From Bradyrhizobium sp. ISRA430 (GTDB lineage Bacteria > Pseudomonadota > Alphaproteobacteria > Rhizobiales > Xanthobacteraceae), in the NCBI RefSeq assembly GCF_029909975.1, contig NZ_CP094516.1, positions 4,092,001-4,156,000 on the forward strand: DNA of 64,000 bases. The letters are read 5' to 3'. Both the position numbers and the translations under genes were made by a program. Of the stretch, positions 49,129 through 57,985 are shown piece by piece. Under the pieces are notes generated by a model. It was given only the letters and a program-made list of their open reading frames with translations. It was not told the origin of the DNA and did no database searches. The stretch's first letter is position 1; every line of letters begins with the position of its first letter.

Positions 49129-49611
49129 TCACGGCGGACGCTTGCGGCCCTTGTGGGCGAGCCAGCTGTCCGAAAGCGCCGCGCAACGTGCATCGATCTC
49201 GCTTCGCCGCTTGAGAGTGGAAGCCATCACGAGAGCCGCAGTCGCGTTTCCGTCCAGGGCGATGCACAAGACGGCGCTCATGGCCAAATCGAGCGGCACG
49301 AGTGTCCTGGTGCCGCTCTTTTGAACGCGAAGCGCCACGCCGATAGCCACGGCTGCATCGCCGGCCGCGGCCAGAAACCAGTGTGGTTCTCCGATGATGG
49401 CGGACTGCGAGAGGAGGCGCCGAACAACTCGGATATGACGTTCCCTGAATTGTTCGGCGCGAAGCGTTCGCCACCAGGCCAGCGGGTGCGGAAAGGTCAG
49501 GACGACCGGAACGTTCCTGCGCGCACGCGCGAACAGGGCGGCTTGCGTTGGAGAGGACCGGGCGTGCCCGGCCGATCGTTTCGGAGGGTTCGGCGAGATA
49601 CCAACACGCAT
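49129..49611 (-). CDS. Unknown protein, 160 aa, first gene of the AAA-protease operon
   Basis: The frame from ATG 49611 reads naturally after about residue 30: VVLTFPHPLAWWRTLRAEQF, SAIIGEPHWFLAAAGDAAVA, PLDLAMSAVLCIALDGNATA, LVMASTLKRRSEIDARCAAL. Hydrophobic stretches are broken and look like buried helices of a soluble protein. The start is not certain, as no clear ribosome site exists. A perfect 18-bp palindrome lies 17 nt upstream. The HNH gene follows after 43 nt. Confidence 0.62.
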   Translation of the reverse strand: MRVGISPNPPKRSAGHARSSPTQAALFARARRNVPVVLTFPHPLAWWRTLRAEQFRERHIRVVRRLLSQSAIIGEPHWFLAAAGDAAVAIGVALRVQKSGTRTLVPLDLAMSAVLCIALDGNATAALVMASTLKRRSEIDARCAALSDSWLAHKGRKRPP

Positions 49612-49627
49612 CGGAGGAGACTCGTGG

Positions 49628-49645
49628 CATATGATAAATCATATG
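49628..49645. promoter_or_regulatory. Perfect 18-bp palindrome, putative operator of the AAA-protease operon
   Basis: CATATGAT-AA-ATCATATG. It lies 17 nt before the first gene of the minus-strand operon. A related site (CATATGAT-TT-ATCACATA) lies 36 nt before the XRE gene at 50348-50608. The match and AT-rich context suggest one repressor for both. Confidence 0.6.
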
Positions 49646-50002
49646 AGATCGCGCCAGCGGAAGGACTGCCGCCTTTCCGGACGGCGTCCGGTCGCGATCT
49701 CGGTTTTCGAAGCCCTGAAGGTCGCGCGCGCGAGGTTTCCAGCCCAAGGACTGGAATGCAGGTGCGAACGTTTTGAAGCCCTGAAAATGCCGCGCTAGCT
49801 TTCGGCGGCATCAAGCTCGCGGTCGCAGGCAGCTTAATCCTTTTCAAGGATTCAACTGTACATTCTGACCGGAGCAGTCACTCCCGATGTTGAACCGACT
49901 TCGGATGTGCGCCGAAGCGATGGTTAACATTTGCTTAATGTAGCATGACTTGGGGGCAGTTGTCCCGCCTAAGGATGCAGGCGACTATTGCAAGATCGAA
50001 TT
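49646..50002. promoter_or_regulatory. AT-richer intergenic region with divergent promoters
   Basis: 357 bp without a gene, between the minus-strand operon and the plus-strand XRE gene. It holds an inverted pair ACATT-TGCTT-AATGT at 49927-49941, and ATGGTTAAC at 49920-49928 that recurs exactly at the XRE start codon (50003-50011). These could be binding sites of that XRE protein. Confidence 0.4.
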
Positions 50003-50272
50003 ATGGTTAACGCGCCGCCCGTTTCTCCAGCCCAGGTCCGCGCCGCCCGTGCGTGGCTCTTCTGGAGCCAGGGAGATTTGTCCATCAGATCGGGCGTGTC
50101 ACAGACGTCGATCGCCCGCTTTGAACTCGAACGCTCGGTCCCTCACACCGACACCTTGACCAGCATCCGCAATGCATTCGAGGCGGCGGGGATCGACTTT
50201 CGATTTCAGGGAACGGTCGGAACGGGAATTTGCGGTCCGTCCGCTCGCCATTCCAAGCCCAAGAAGCCATAG
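50003..50272 (+). CDS. XRE (Cro/CI) family HTH protein, 89 aa
   Basis: ATG 50003 keeps the whole HTH: VRAARAWLFWSQGDLSIRSG, VSQTSIARFELERSVPHTDT, LTSIRNAFEAAGIDF. This is the short single-domain type in which the domain begins with RAAR. ATGGTTAAC at the start codon is repeated 83 nt upstream. It is divergent from the AAA-protease operon and may repress it or its own gene. Confidence 0.82.
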   Translation: MVNAPPVSPAQVRAARAWLFWSQGDLSIRSGVSQTSIARFELERSVPHTDTLTSIRNAFEAAGIDFRFQGTVGTGICGPSARHSKPKKP

Positions 50273-50347
50273 CGCCGAGCTGCGCCAACGAAACAAACGC
50301 GGCGTCCCTTTGAAATACGAGGGTCTCGTTCGCGCGGCGACCGGCGC

Positions 50348-50608
50348 TCATTTCGTGACGCGCGTCTCGAACAGATCGACCAATCTCACCTCCAGACAGG
50401 CTGCGATAGCCTCCAGGGTCTGAAGCGTGGGATTGGAGCGAGCGTTTTCGATCAGCGACACAGCCGTCTGTTCGATTCTCACCTTGGCGGCCAGTTCGTC
50501 CTGCGTCCAGCCCTTCGCCTTCCTCAGCCGCCGGACGTTGCGGCCCAGCGCTTTCGCAATCTGCGAGGTCCGAGCGGGAAACCGCTGATCGAATCCTGAC
50601 CGCCCCAT
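50348..50608 (-). CDS. XRE family HTH regulator, 86 aa
   Basis: ATG 50608 (a GTG nine bases earlier is possible). A canonical HTH_3 domain: LGRNVRRLRKAKGWTQDELA, AKVRIEQTAVSLIENARSNP, TLQTLEAIAACLEVRLVDLF. A site like the palindrome of the neighbouring operon lies at 50644-50662, so this protein is the best candidate to bind both. It is convergent with the other XRE gene. Confidence 0.85.
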   Translation of the reverse strand: MGRSGFDQRFPARTSQIAKALGRNVRRLRKAKGWTQDELAAKVRIEQTAVSLIENARSNPTLQTLEAIAACLEVRLVDLFETRVTK

Positions 50609-50643
50609 GAGCAGCACGGTCAGACGATCGCGTCAATGCAGTC

Positions 50644-50662
50644 CATATGATTTATCACATAT
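50644..50662. promoter_or_regulatory. Imperfect copy of the CATATGAT palindrome
   Basis: CATATGAT-TT-ATCACATAT. The left arm is identical to the palindrome at 49628-49645, the right arm has one inserted base. It stands 36 nt before the XRE start at 50608. Confidence 0.5.
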
Positions 50663-51331
50663 TTCCGAACGATCTCTAAGGGACAGCCTAAGCAATTGCA
50701 AATAGGGTGGATCTAGCACCACCGATGCACGCACACGGGAGCTTGCCGTACGTTGTTTGTGGCCGAGGCGAAATGTGCCTTTCGGCTCGCCGAAGGTTGC
50801 TGGCACTCGGTCAGTGCATGGCGCGAATGTTGGAGCGCTCGAGGCCAATTTGGAAAGATGACGATAGAGTACGGGTCCGAACACCTGCACATTGGCTCGA
50901 CTGCCGCTCTGAAAGCCGGCGCCTCCGACGAAACTCATCTTTCGGTCGTCCATTTCGTCGACGGGCAACTTGCCGTAGAGACGGACGATATGGAGATCGG
51001 GCCACAACGCGTCCCAGCTTCGGACTCGAGATCCTGTAGCCACGGCCAGATCAAGAAGGTTTGTCCATGGCGCCTTCTTCCGCAGCAATGCCCGTTTCAG
51101 AGGGAATCCCCATCATCGGCCGAGCCTGCGGAGCAATCGCCAAACTAGGCTGAGCGCTGTGGCGCGCTTGAAGCGAACTTCGTCCGCGCGGCCAAGCCCA
51201 GGTTAGAAATACACCGGCAGAGGGGCGCTTCATCAGTGCTGCCCCTCAATCCATCTTCCGCGGCGGCAGGCAGGACTCGCATCGCTTGACCTTGGCACTC
51301 TCCGCTTCTTCGGCTCGACAGGCTGTGATCT
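50663..51331. other. About 670 bp without a recognised gene
   Basis: Frames open on both strands at 50663-51148 overlap each other. Plus-strand codons MTIEYGSEHLHIGSTAALKA to LAVETDDMEIGP and minus-strand MLRKKAPWTNLLDLAVATGS to LWPDLHIVRLYG both look partly natural. Neither has a ribosome site or a known domain. At about 51255-51320 the minus strand reads CRAEEAESAKVKRCESCLPP before a stop, possibly the tail of a small decayed gene. Confidence 0.4.
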
Positions 51332-51600
51332 CTAACCAAGAGGAAGCGCAACGCTCGTCAGCTCGCCCAATCTGGCGATGAGGTGATCCTGGGATTCGGG
51401 ATCGGAGGCCTCACTGGCCGGCTGCTCCTGTCGAAGGTGGTGCCAGTAGCAGCCGCCGCTTACCAAGGCGGCGGCGTCGTCGCTGACCGCCAGCCAGATC
51501 TGGGTCCGGTGTCGAGGTCCACCGGGGCTCCCGGGCTGCCCATCTTCGTGCGCGCCCAACCGGGATCCACGGCATTGCTCCAGACCTTCGGCCAATGTCG
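51332..51600 (-). pseudogene. SDR-family oxidoreductase, C-terminal remnant
   Basis: Minus-strand codons give TQIWLAVSDDAAALVSGGCY, WHHLRQEQPASEAS, then DHLIARLGELTSVALPLG and a stop. This is the C-terminal end found in a group of rhizobial short-chain dehydrogenases (WLAVSDDPAA..SGGYWYH). No Rossmann part, Ser-Tyr-Lys site or start is present upstream. Confidence 0.6.
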
Positions 51601-51829
51601 CGCCAGCGCGAAAGCCAGCGCGACGACATGTAAGATTAACCATTTCTGCTTCGAAAAACTGCCGGGCTCCAGGCTGTAGCGTCAGCTACCGCCACGTGGG
51701 ATGATGGTGAAGAAGTGTCTGTCGATCCTTAGCAGGCGCGTCGTTAGCTCGCGATAAGCGAACGGCCGCCGCAACTCTTCCTTTGTAATATTGGAAACGA
51801 TTACTCGCACGTAGCCCACTACGCCTCCA

Positions 51830-52672
51830 CGGCCTCGATGAGGCTTTGCGGTGCGGGCCGCCTCTCGACATCCCGAAACCGGCAAGTCGGTCTTTGGTGA
51901 GGGACCGCCCGGCCTGGAGCAAATCCGGGCGGACGTGGACGATGACGGATCGATCAGTGCCACCTTGGCAGACGTATTCGGGGTCGTAAACGCCGTAAGT
52001 CTCTACACCGAGCGTCCCAACCGCACGTTCCATGCCGTTCATGTCGATGCCGCCGCCAGGCTCGCGAAGCGTTCGCACGATTTGGGCGTGGCCCGGCTGG
52101 TACACGTCTCGGGCATCGGCGCCGATGCCAATTCGTCTTCGCGATATATCCGCAGCCGGGGGCGGGGCGAAGATTCCGTACGCGCCGCATTCCCGATTGC
52201 GACCATCATTCGCCCCGCCGTCCTGTTTGGACCCGACGATTCGTTTCTCACTCCTCTGAGCGGACTGCTGCGGAGCTTTCCTGTCTTTCCGGTGTTCGGC
52301 CTGGGCCAAACTGTGCTGCAACCGGCCTACGTTGAAGATGTGGCAGAGGCAATCACGCGAGCGTTCGAAGCGAGTTATCCCGCGACCGTTTATGAACTCG
52401 CCGGCCCCATGGCTTACTCCTACAAGAGCCTGCTGGAGACAATCAGCAATCATCTCAATCTACGACGCGTTCTGCTTCCCGTGCCGTTTACCGTTTGGCA
52501 GATCCTGGCCTCGTGCGCCGAGCTTCTGCCTCAGCCGCCTATCACGCGAAACCAGGTCGAGCTCATGCGGTCAGACAATGTTCCCTCGCCCGGCAGTTCA
52601 GGATTCCGCGAACTTGGGATCGATCCGCGCGGAATCGAGGTGATGCTTGCTGGCTCCAGTTTTAGCACCTAG
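51830..52672 (+). pseudogene. NDUFA9-like NAD(P)H-binding epimerase-family protein, 5' end lost
   Basis: From AASRHPETGKS at about 51855 an open frame of about 270 codons encodes the body of a complex-I NDUFA9-like or NAD-dependent epimerase protein (VVNAVSLYTERPNRTFHAVH, LVHVSGIGADANSSSRYIRS, IIRPAVLFGPDDSFLTPL). The GFAVRAASRHPE motif that should follow the first Rossmann loop is split by a stop, and no GGTGFLGR glycine loop is found before it. The protein could not bind NAD(P) normally. The C-terminal two thirds are undamaged, so decay is recent or a truncated form is made. Confidence 0.72.
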
Positions 52673-52920
52673 GCAGAAACAGCTCGCGACTCCACTCTTG
52701 TCTCGGCGACATGCTGGTGAAGTGGAATTGCCTTCATTTCAATTGGATCCAGCTCATTGGGGCACGGAGTGGCAGTCTCGCCCGGCTCCGGCGTATACAT
52801 ACGTGAATCCGCAATATCCTAAATGCAAATTTGCGCGCTCTAAACTAGGACAGTACAAATTACGCTCGAACCCTACGGGCTTCGGATTGTTAATCAATCA
52901 GCCGGCCGTGGAGGACTCCC

Positions 52921-53193
52921 ATGGGAGTTGAGCGTATGCACCGGCCGAAATACTGGCAGATGCGCGCCGAAGAATTCCATGCCAAGGCAGACAACTGCGA
53001 GCATCGCCAGACCAAGGACAGCTTACGCAAGGTGGCGCAGGCCTACGACGATTTAGCTCGTCGTGCCCGGCAGATCCGAACCGTCGAAGACCTGGAAGTA
53101 GCATCGCCGTGCGGCAAGCAAGTTCGCGCTAGGCCATCCCGCAAGGTACCGATGACCAGTAGGCCATTAGGAGCAAGCTCCGACGAAAGGTAA
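52921..53193 (+). CDS. Small helical protein, 90 aa, Bradyrhizobium-type
   Basis: GGAGG lies 6 nt before ATG 52921. The core YWQMRAEEFHAKADNCEHRQ, KDSLRKVAQAYDDLARRARQ is a long amphipathic helix pair. It matches a very common small rhizobial protein in which the RAEEFR-KAD motif is conserved. Function unknown. The C-terminal third is Arg/Ser-rich and may be altered. Confidence 0.68.
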   Translation: MGVERMHRPKYWQMRAEEFHAKADNCEHRQTKDSLRKVAQAYDDLARRARQIRTVEDLEVASPCGKQVRARPSRKVPMTSRPLGASSDER

Positions 53194-54388
53194 ATCTGGA
53201 TGCAGTTCGAGGCGGAGCCGTCTCAAAAGGTAAAGGTCGCTCCGTGTCTTGGCTCCGCCGGCGCCCACCTTGGAACTTCTAAACGAGCGCTTCATTTCTC
53301 CCGTATGCGGCCCGTGACGAGCGCCAGATCGATGAGGCTGCCGCGGCTGGGGGTTTTAGGGATCGTGAGCCGGGGCCGCCGAGGGTGCAGCATTTCTGAT
53401 CGGAACAGTGCTGTCCTTCTTTCTTCCCTTGCTGCAAGCTGCCGCTCACACTCAACCACCTCACGCTCCAGTCGCCCACCTCGTCGAGTATAGTCAGATC
53501 CGTTTGGTGGACTGTGCGTGCGAACCAGATTGCAACACCCGTGCATCCGCGGGCCTCTCGAGAGAGGCGACACGTCCAGCCTACAGGCGAGCACTTGGCA
53601 TCGAGCTCGGCAAAACGCGCACTGGCCTCGCTGCGGTGCTCGGATCGACGGAACTTCTCGTTGATCGGTCACGGGAGCACACGAGAGCGGCTTTACTCAG
53701 CTTAGTCCGTGCCGGCTCCGAGCGTGCGCGCGATGGCACGAGCCGAGGCGTTCGATGCGGCGCAAGACCGCGTCCCTTATCGGCCGTTTTGTTCGGTTCA
53801 CGCATTTGTGACGAGCTCCGGTTCCCCCCTACACTTCTTGATTTCCAAAAAATTGCCGGCCGCGACGTCTAGGGTGCCTACGCACCGCGTTAACGGGAAA
53901 ACGCTCAGCACGGCCCGCGGTCGAAGCCGTTGTCGGTGTTGCCACGCTTCGCGCAGAGCCGCGTTCGCGCGGCCGATGCGAGGCGCTGCGCCGACCTTCG
54001 CGCCGACCACGCCGCAGCCAAACCCTCGGGCCGGCACGCCGGCCGCTTTCAAATCCTTGGCCCGCATCGCGGCGCGCCATTGTGGCAATGTGTGCGTCGC
54101 CACAAGGATTCGCGCCCCGATCGGAACGCGCGCCGCCGCCCCCGCTCCCGGCGGGAGCCGCGCAGTCCTGCAATCGGACCCGCAACTCCTGTCCAAAGGA
54201 TTCGATCATACTTTCCAAGGAGTATTCACTCGGCCGCAAAAATGCGCCTTTCTACCGAAGCGCGAACGGTCAGGACGCGCGTGGTCGCGCGCCGACCCAT
54301 CCGAGAATCACGACGAAGATGCTGGCCAAACCACCGGAAGCGCGCCGGGCCGACGAGCGGCCGCCAAAAGGGCGCGTCGGCGGATGCG
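53194..54388. other. About 1.2 kb without a supported gene
   Basis: Frames are open on both strands but Arg/Ala/Pro-rich. Two stretches read more naturally on the minus strand, LEREVVECERQLAAREERRT near 53490 and IGARILVATHTLPQWRAAMR near 54130. Neither has a start site or a recognised domain. It is probably decayed coding DNA. Confidence 0.45.
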
Positions 54389-54637
54389 TTACCGCGACTT
54401 CACTGGCGGCGCAGCGAACAGTGCCGCGACCTCCACATTGAGTGCGAACGCGATCTTGTCTAGCGATTCCAACGTTGGATTTGCGGTCGCAAGCTCGAGA
54501 GCGCTGATCAGCGCCTGGCGCAAACGGGTCTCGTCGGCGAGATCGTACTGGGACCATGATCGCTCCAGACGAAGTTGTCGAAGGTTGCGCGCAAGCAAGC
54601 GCCTGGTGCGTTCCGGATCTCGCTCTCGCCGCCTCAT
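54389..54637 (-). CDS. XRE family HTH regulator, 82 aa
   Basis: From ATG 54637: RTRRLLARNLRQLRLERSWS, QYDLADETRLRQALISALEL, ATANPTLESLDKIAFALNVE. A standard single-domain XRE protein ending AALFAAPPVKSR. It is the third XRE gene in 5 kb and differs clearly from the other two. No partner gene lies adjacent; the flanks are decayed. Confidence 0.8.
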   Translation of the reverse strand: MRRRERDPERTRRLLARNLRQLRLERSWSQYDLADETRLRQALISALELATANPTLESLDKIAFALNVEVAALFAAPPVKSR

Positions 54638-55267
54638 CCGGCAGGATGATGCATCCCGCTGGCAGGAACAAAACACGCTTTAAAGTGTTAAATACGTCAA
54701 GACGTGTCCTGATCACAAGAAACAGCGGCCGCCGGGGTGGCTCGCGGACAACTTCTCGCCTCGCGCCAACGAGAGGCGCCCATCTCCGCCGCGGCCCCCG
54801 CGAATCGGGATAGACAGGTACTGGAATCAAATTGTGTCTCGCGATCCCGACATGATGCATCAATCCGACATCGTTCGACCGGCATTCCACCGCGCGCCGA
54901 ACTCGAGGCGATGATGGCCAACCCATCGTTGACCCAACGTTCCGCTTGTATGGCTCGCCGACTTGCGGAGGGCGAGAGCCTCTCTCGACGCGGCGAACCG
55001 CTTGCAAAATGGGTCGCACCGCCTCCGCCGCCTGATCGACGCCGCTCAGAACATCGAGGAAGCAGCGGTCCAAGCTTTTCGACCATCCGGATTTTCGTGC
55101 TAAATTGCCCTCGGACTAAGAGGTCGTCGGTGTGGTGCGACCCTGCGCCACTGACCTGTAGGAGACCTCAATCAGGTCACTTCGGCGCGAGTTGCAGTTT
55201 CAGGTCCAGCACCCTGATCGCCTTTTGAACAGTTTCAATCGTCGAATTGCCGCCCGGGCGGAAGGAT
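54638..55267. other. 630 bp without a recognised gene
   Basis: Minus-strand frames near 54900-55075 (for example VDQAAEAVRPILQAVRRVER) look like a broken helical protein but switch frame. No promoter, repeat or RNA gene is evident. Confidence 0.4.
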
Positions 55268-55950
55268 TTGTGAATCGCTTCGCAACGTCGATGCGATCCG
55301 CCGCCTGTTCGATGCTCTCAACAACCGAGTTGCCAACCTGCCTTCCGTGCCCGGCATTTTTCCTGACTACCGGCACCGATCATTCGCAATAGTCAGGACG
55401 GCCGCGAGATCGCCATGGCGCGATGGGGCATGCCGTCGTCGCAGCGGGCGTTAGTGGACGCAACAAAAAAAGCGAGCCGAGAAGCTCGAGGCCAAGGCAA
55501 ACCGGTCGACTTCAGGGAATTTCTGCGGGCGGAGCCCGATAGCAGGATCACGATATTCGCAACGTGGCGAGCAAACATTGGAAGCGATGGCTCGGGCCGC
55601 ACAAACGCTCACCTCGTTCGGCGAGTACGCGGCAAGAAGACGCCGGTCTGGTTCGCACCCAACGAGTCCTGCCCCTTCTCGCCATCGCCCGCCTCTGGAC
55701 CGACTGGACCAGTGTCCGCAAGGCGAAGACGAAGTTACCGCCGACGTCTTCGGTTTTCTGACTGCGATCCCAATCGTCGAGTTGAAGCGCATCAATCCCA
55801 GGGCGATGCCGGCAATCCTTACGACGAGCGAAGAGTACGACGTCTGGCTACGCGCCGCCTGGGACGAGGCCAAAGCGCTGTAGCGCCCTCTGCCGGACGG
55901 CACACTCCAGATCGTTGTGAGCGGCGAGAAGGAAGACCCTCCGCGCCTAG
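55268..55950 (+). pseudogene. SOS response-associated peptidase (SRAP/YedK), multiply broken
   Basis: Segments of one SRAP protein follow in order but in different frames: RRLFDALNNRVANLPSVPGI, AMARWGMPSSQRALVD, KPVDFREFLRAEPDS, ASKHWKRWLGPHK, KKTPVWFAPNESCPF, ARLWTDWTSVRKAK, DEVTADVFGFLTAI, AILTTSEEYDVWLRAAWDEA and, past an in-frame TAG at 55881, RPLPDGTLQIVVSGEKEDP. The start is destroyed (TTGTGAATCGC where ATG-TGC-AAT is expected), removing the catalytic Cys2 that links to abasic DNA. The gene cannot be functional. Confidence 0.8.
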
Positions 55951-56071
55951 CGTTTTGCACAGGCGAACGTGAACATCGGGACGAACCGCAGCTCTCGCAA
56001 TTTGCTGGCCTGCGCTAACCGACCGGAACGGACCATGGCGTTCTCGGATTCGCCCTGGCAGGAACCATTCA

Positions 56072-56343
56072 ATGCTGATGTTCAAGGAGAAACGGTCCGC
56101 GATTCGAACGCTTCGCGGCTGGGTCATCTCGGTGCTGCAGGAGGCTGGCGCCATCCCGCGAGTGCGAGGCGCACGGCTGGATGCAGGATCGCGCCGATCC
56201 ACACGCACGTGACCGCGTCTTGGAGATCGCGCGGCGGATCCGCCGCCCGGCGCATCGTCGGAGGCGGCCGTGGCCGCGATGGCGGAGGTCCTGAATTCGA
56301 TCGGCGATACCTGCCCGCAGTGCCCGCCCGCCACCGAAGTCTA
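56072..56343 (+). pseudogene. Small conserved hypothetical gene upstream of dinB, two frameshifts
   Basis: Joining frames gives FKEKRSAIRTLRGWVISVLQ, RECEAHGWMQDRADPHARDR, then PPPGASSEAAVAAMAEVLNS, IGDTCPQCPPATEV and a stop. Each switch is explained by one base (an extra C near 56157, a lost G near 56229). The intact form is a short rhizobial protein with a C-x2-C end. Function unknown. Confidence 0.55.
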
Positions 56344-56379
56344 ACGACGGCGACGTCCTGGCGGGTCTATAATTTGCGA

Positions 56380-57454
56380 ATGGCGAGACCCGATCCGGAG
56401 CAAGCCGTCTAGACGGCGCCCTGTCGCAAGATCATCCATATCGACATGGATGCGTTTGCATCGGTTGAACAGCGCGACAACCCAGAGCAGAGCTTCGCGG
56501 TAGGCCAGTCGCCGTGGGAGGTTCGGCGCAACGAGGCGTCGTGGCGGCCGCCAGCTACGAAGCCAGGACGTTCGGCGTGCGCTCGGTCACGGCGAAGCGG
56601 CAGTGCCCCGATCTGATCTTCGTCAAGCCGCGTTCTACAAGGTCATCAGCCGGCAAATCCGCGAGATCTTCGCCGAACACACGCCAATCATCGAGCCTTT
56701 GTCGCTCGACGAGGCCTGTCTCGACGTCACCGAAAACCTTCAGGGCATCCCCTCGCCCGCGACGTGGCACTTCGGATCCGCGAGAAGATCACGGCGGAGA
56801 CGGGCCTCAACGCTTCGGCCGGCATCAGCTACAACAAATTCCTGTCGAAGCTCGCTTCGGATCACCGGAAGCCGCACGGCGCCACGTTCGTGGAGTCGCT
56901 GCCGGTCGGCAAATTCCAAGGCATCGGTCCGGCGACGAGCGCGAAGATGAATGGCCTCGGCATCTTCACCGGAATGAAAATCCGCAACCAGACGCTCGAG
57001 TTCATGAATGCCAACTTCGGCAAGTCCGTCGCCTATTACTACTGGATCTCGCGCGGCATCGATGATCGCCCCGTCCGCACCAACCGCATCTGCAAGTCCA
57101 TCGGCGCCGAGAACACGTTCTCGGCGGACCTCGACGTGATGGCCGCCGAGCTCCGGCCACTGATCGACAAGGTCTGGCGTCACTGTGAGAGCACCGGCAA
57201 CCAGGGACGGACCGTGACTCTCAAGGTCAAGTTCTTCGATTTCGAGATCATCACTCGGAGCCGGCTCTGTCCCGACGATCGTGTCGAGCCGGGACGATTT
57301 GGAGAGTTTGGCGATATCCCTGCTGCAGGCCGAGATACCTTTCCCGAAGTCGGTTCGCCTGCTAGGCGCGTCGCTGTCCTCGCTGCAAACGCAGTGGAAC
57401 GACGATGTCGAACCACAGCTCGATCTGCCTATCTGGCGCTGCCCTTCGATGTGA
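56380..57454 (+). pseudogene. dinB: DNA polymerase IV (Y family), broken
   Basis: From ATG 56380 (MARPDPEQAV, then an in-frame TAG at 56410) the DinB order is kept: [76 protein letters not shown], an open middle ([20 protein letters not shown] to SRSRL-type sequence) and the C terminus QLDLPIWRCPSM. Frameshifts occur near 56495, 56632, 56760 and 57260. The steric-gate Tyr in DAFYASVE is missing, and about a dozen residues before [10 protein letters not shown] are deleted. Both catalytic acidic motifs (DMD, LDE) survive. It is a decaying copy; an intact copy presumably exists elsewhere. Confidence 0.82.
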
Positions 57455-57517
57455 CTTACAGCCTGGCGGCCGAGATGACGCCGAAAGCTTCGCCTGCTGC
57501 ACGTGCTGCGGCGCGGC

Positions 57518-57985
57518 CTATCCGACTTCAAGATCGTGCATGATCGGTTGCAATCCGTCGGGCGTGACCTCGAGGCTCGCAAGCGTGATCGGTAGCTTGA
57601 AGCGTCGGCACCCGACACTGCCGGGATTCACGTAGAGTAAGCCGTCGACGTTAGCGATCTTCGGCACGTGGGAGTGGCCGGAAACAATGACGTCAATGCC
57701 CTGAGCTACGGGGTCGATTTCCAGACTGTTGAGATCGTGCAGAACGTAGAACAGCCGTCCCGCGAGCCGCACGAACTCGGTTTCGGCAAATTTGGTGGCC
57801 CACTCGTCCGTGTCCACGTTCCCTCTGATCGCCGTGACGGGAGCAATTCTTCGCAGCGCGGTGATGATCTCGGGATCACCGATGTCGCCGCCGTGAATGA
57901 TGTGGTCGACCTGGGCCAGCACGCGAAGAGCCTCCGGCCGAAGTCGACCGTGCGTATCCGAGATGATGCCGATGGTGAAGGTCAT
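57518..57985 (-). CDS. YfcE-like metallophosphoesterase
   Basis: ATG 57985 overlaps the ku stop codon (ATGA). 155 residues. Calcineurin-like motifs: IISDTHG at 6-12, HIIHGGDIGD near 34-43, AIRGNVD near 58-64 and VSGHSHVPK near 106-114, which together bind two metals. YfcE/MJ0936-type enzymes hydrolyse phosphodiesters of unknown natural identity. Coupling to ku suggests a role in trimming or signalling during end joining, but this is inference. Confidence 0.88.
   Translation of the reverse strand: MTFTIGIISDTHGRLRPEALRVLAQVDHIIHGGDIGDPEIITALRRIAPVTAIRGNVDTDEWATKFAETEFVRLAGRLFYVLHDLNSLEIDPVAQGIDVIVSGHSHVPKIANVDGLLYVNPGSVGCRRFKLPITLASLEVTPDGLQPIMHDLEVG

Noticed and set aside
54270..55073. 267-codon minus-strand frame
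   Set aside because: Only part looks natural and it overlaps the well-supported XRE gene in another frame.
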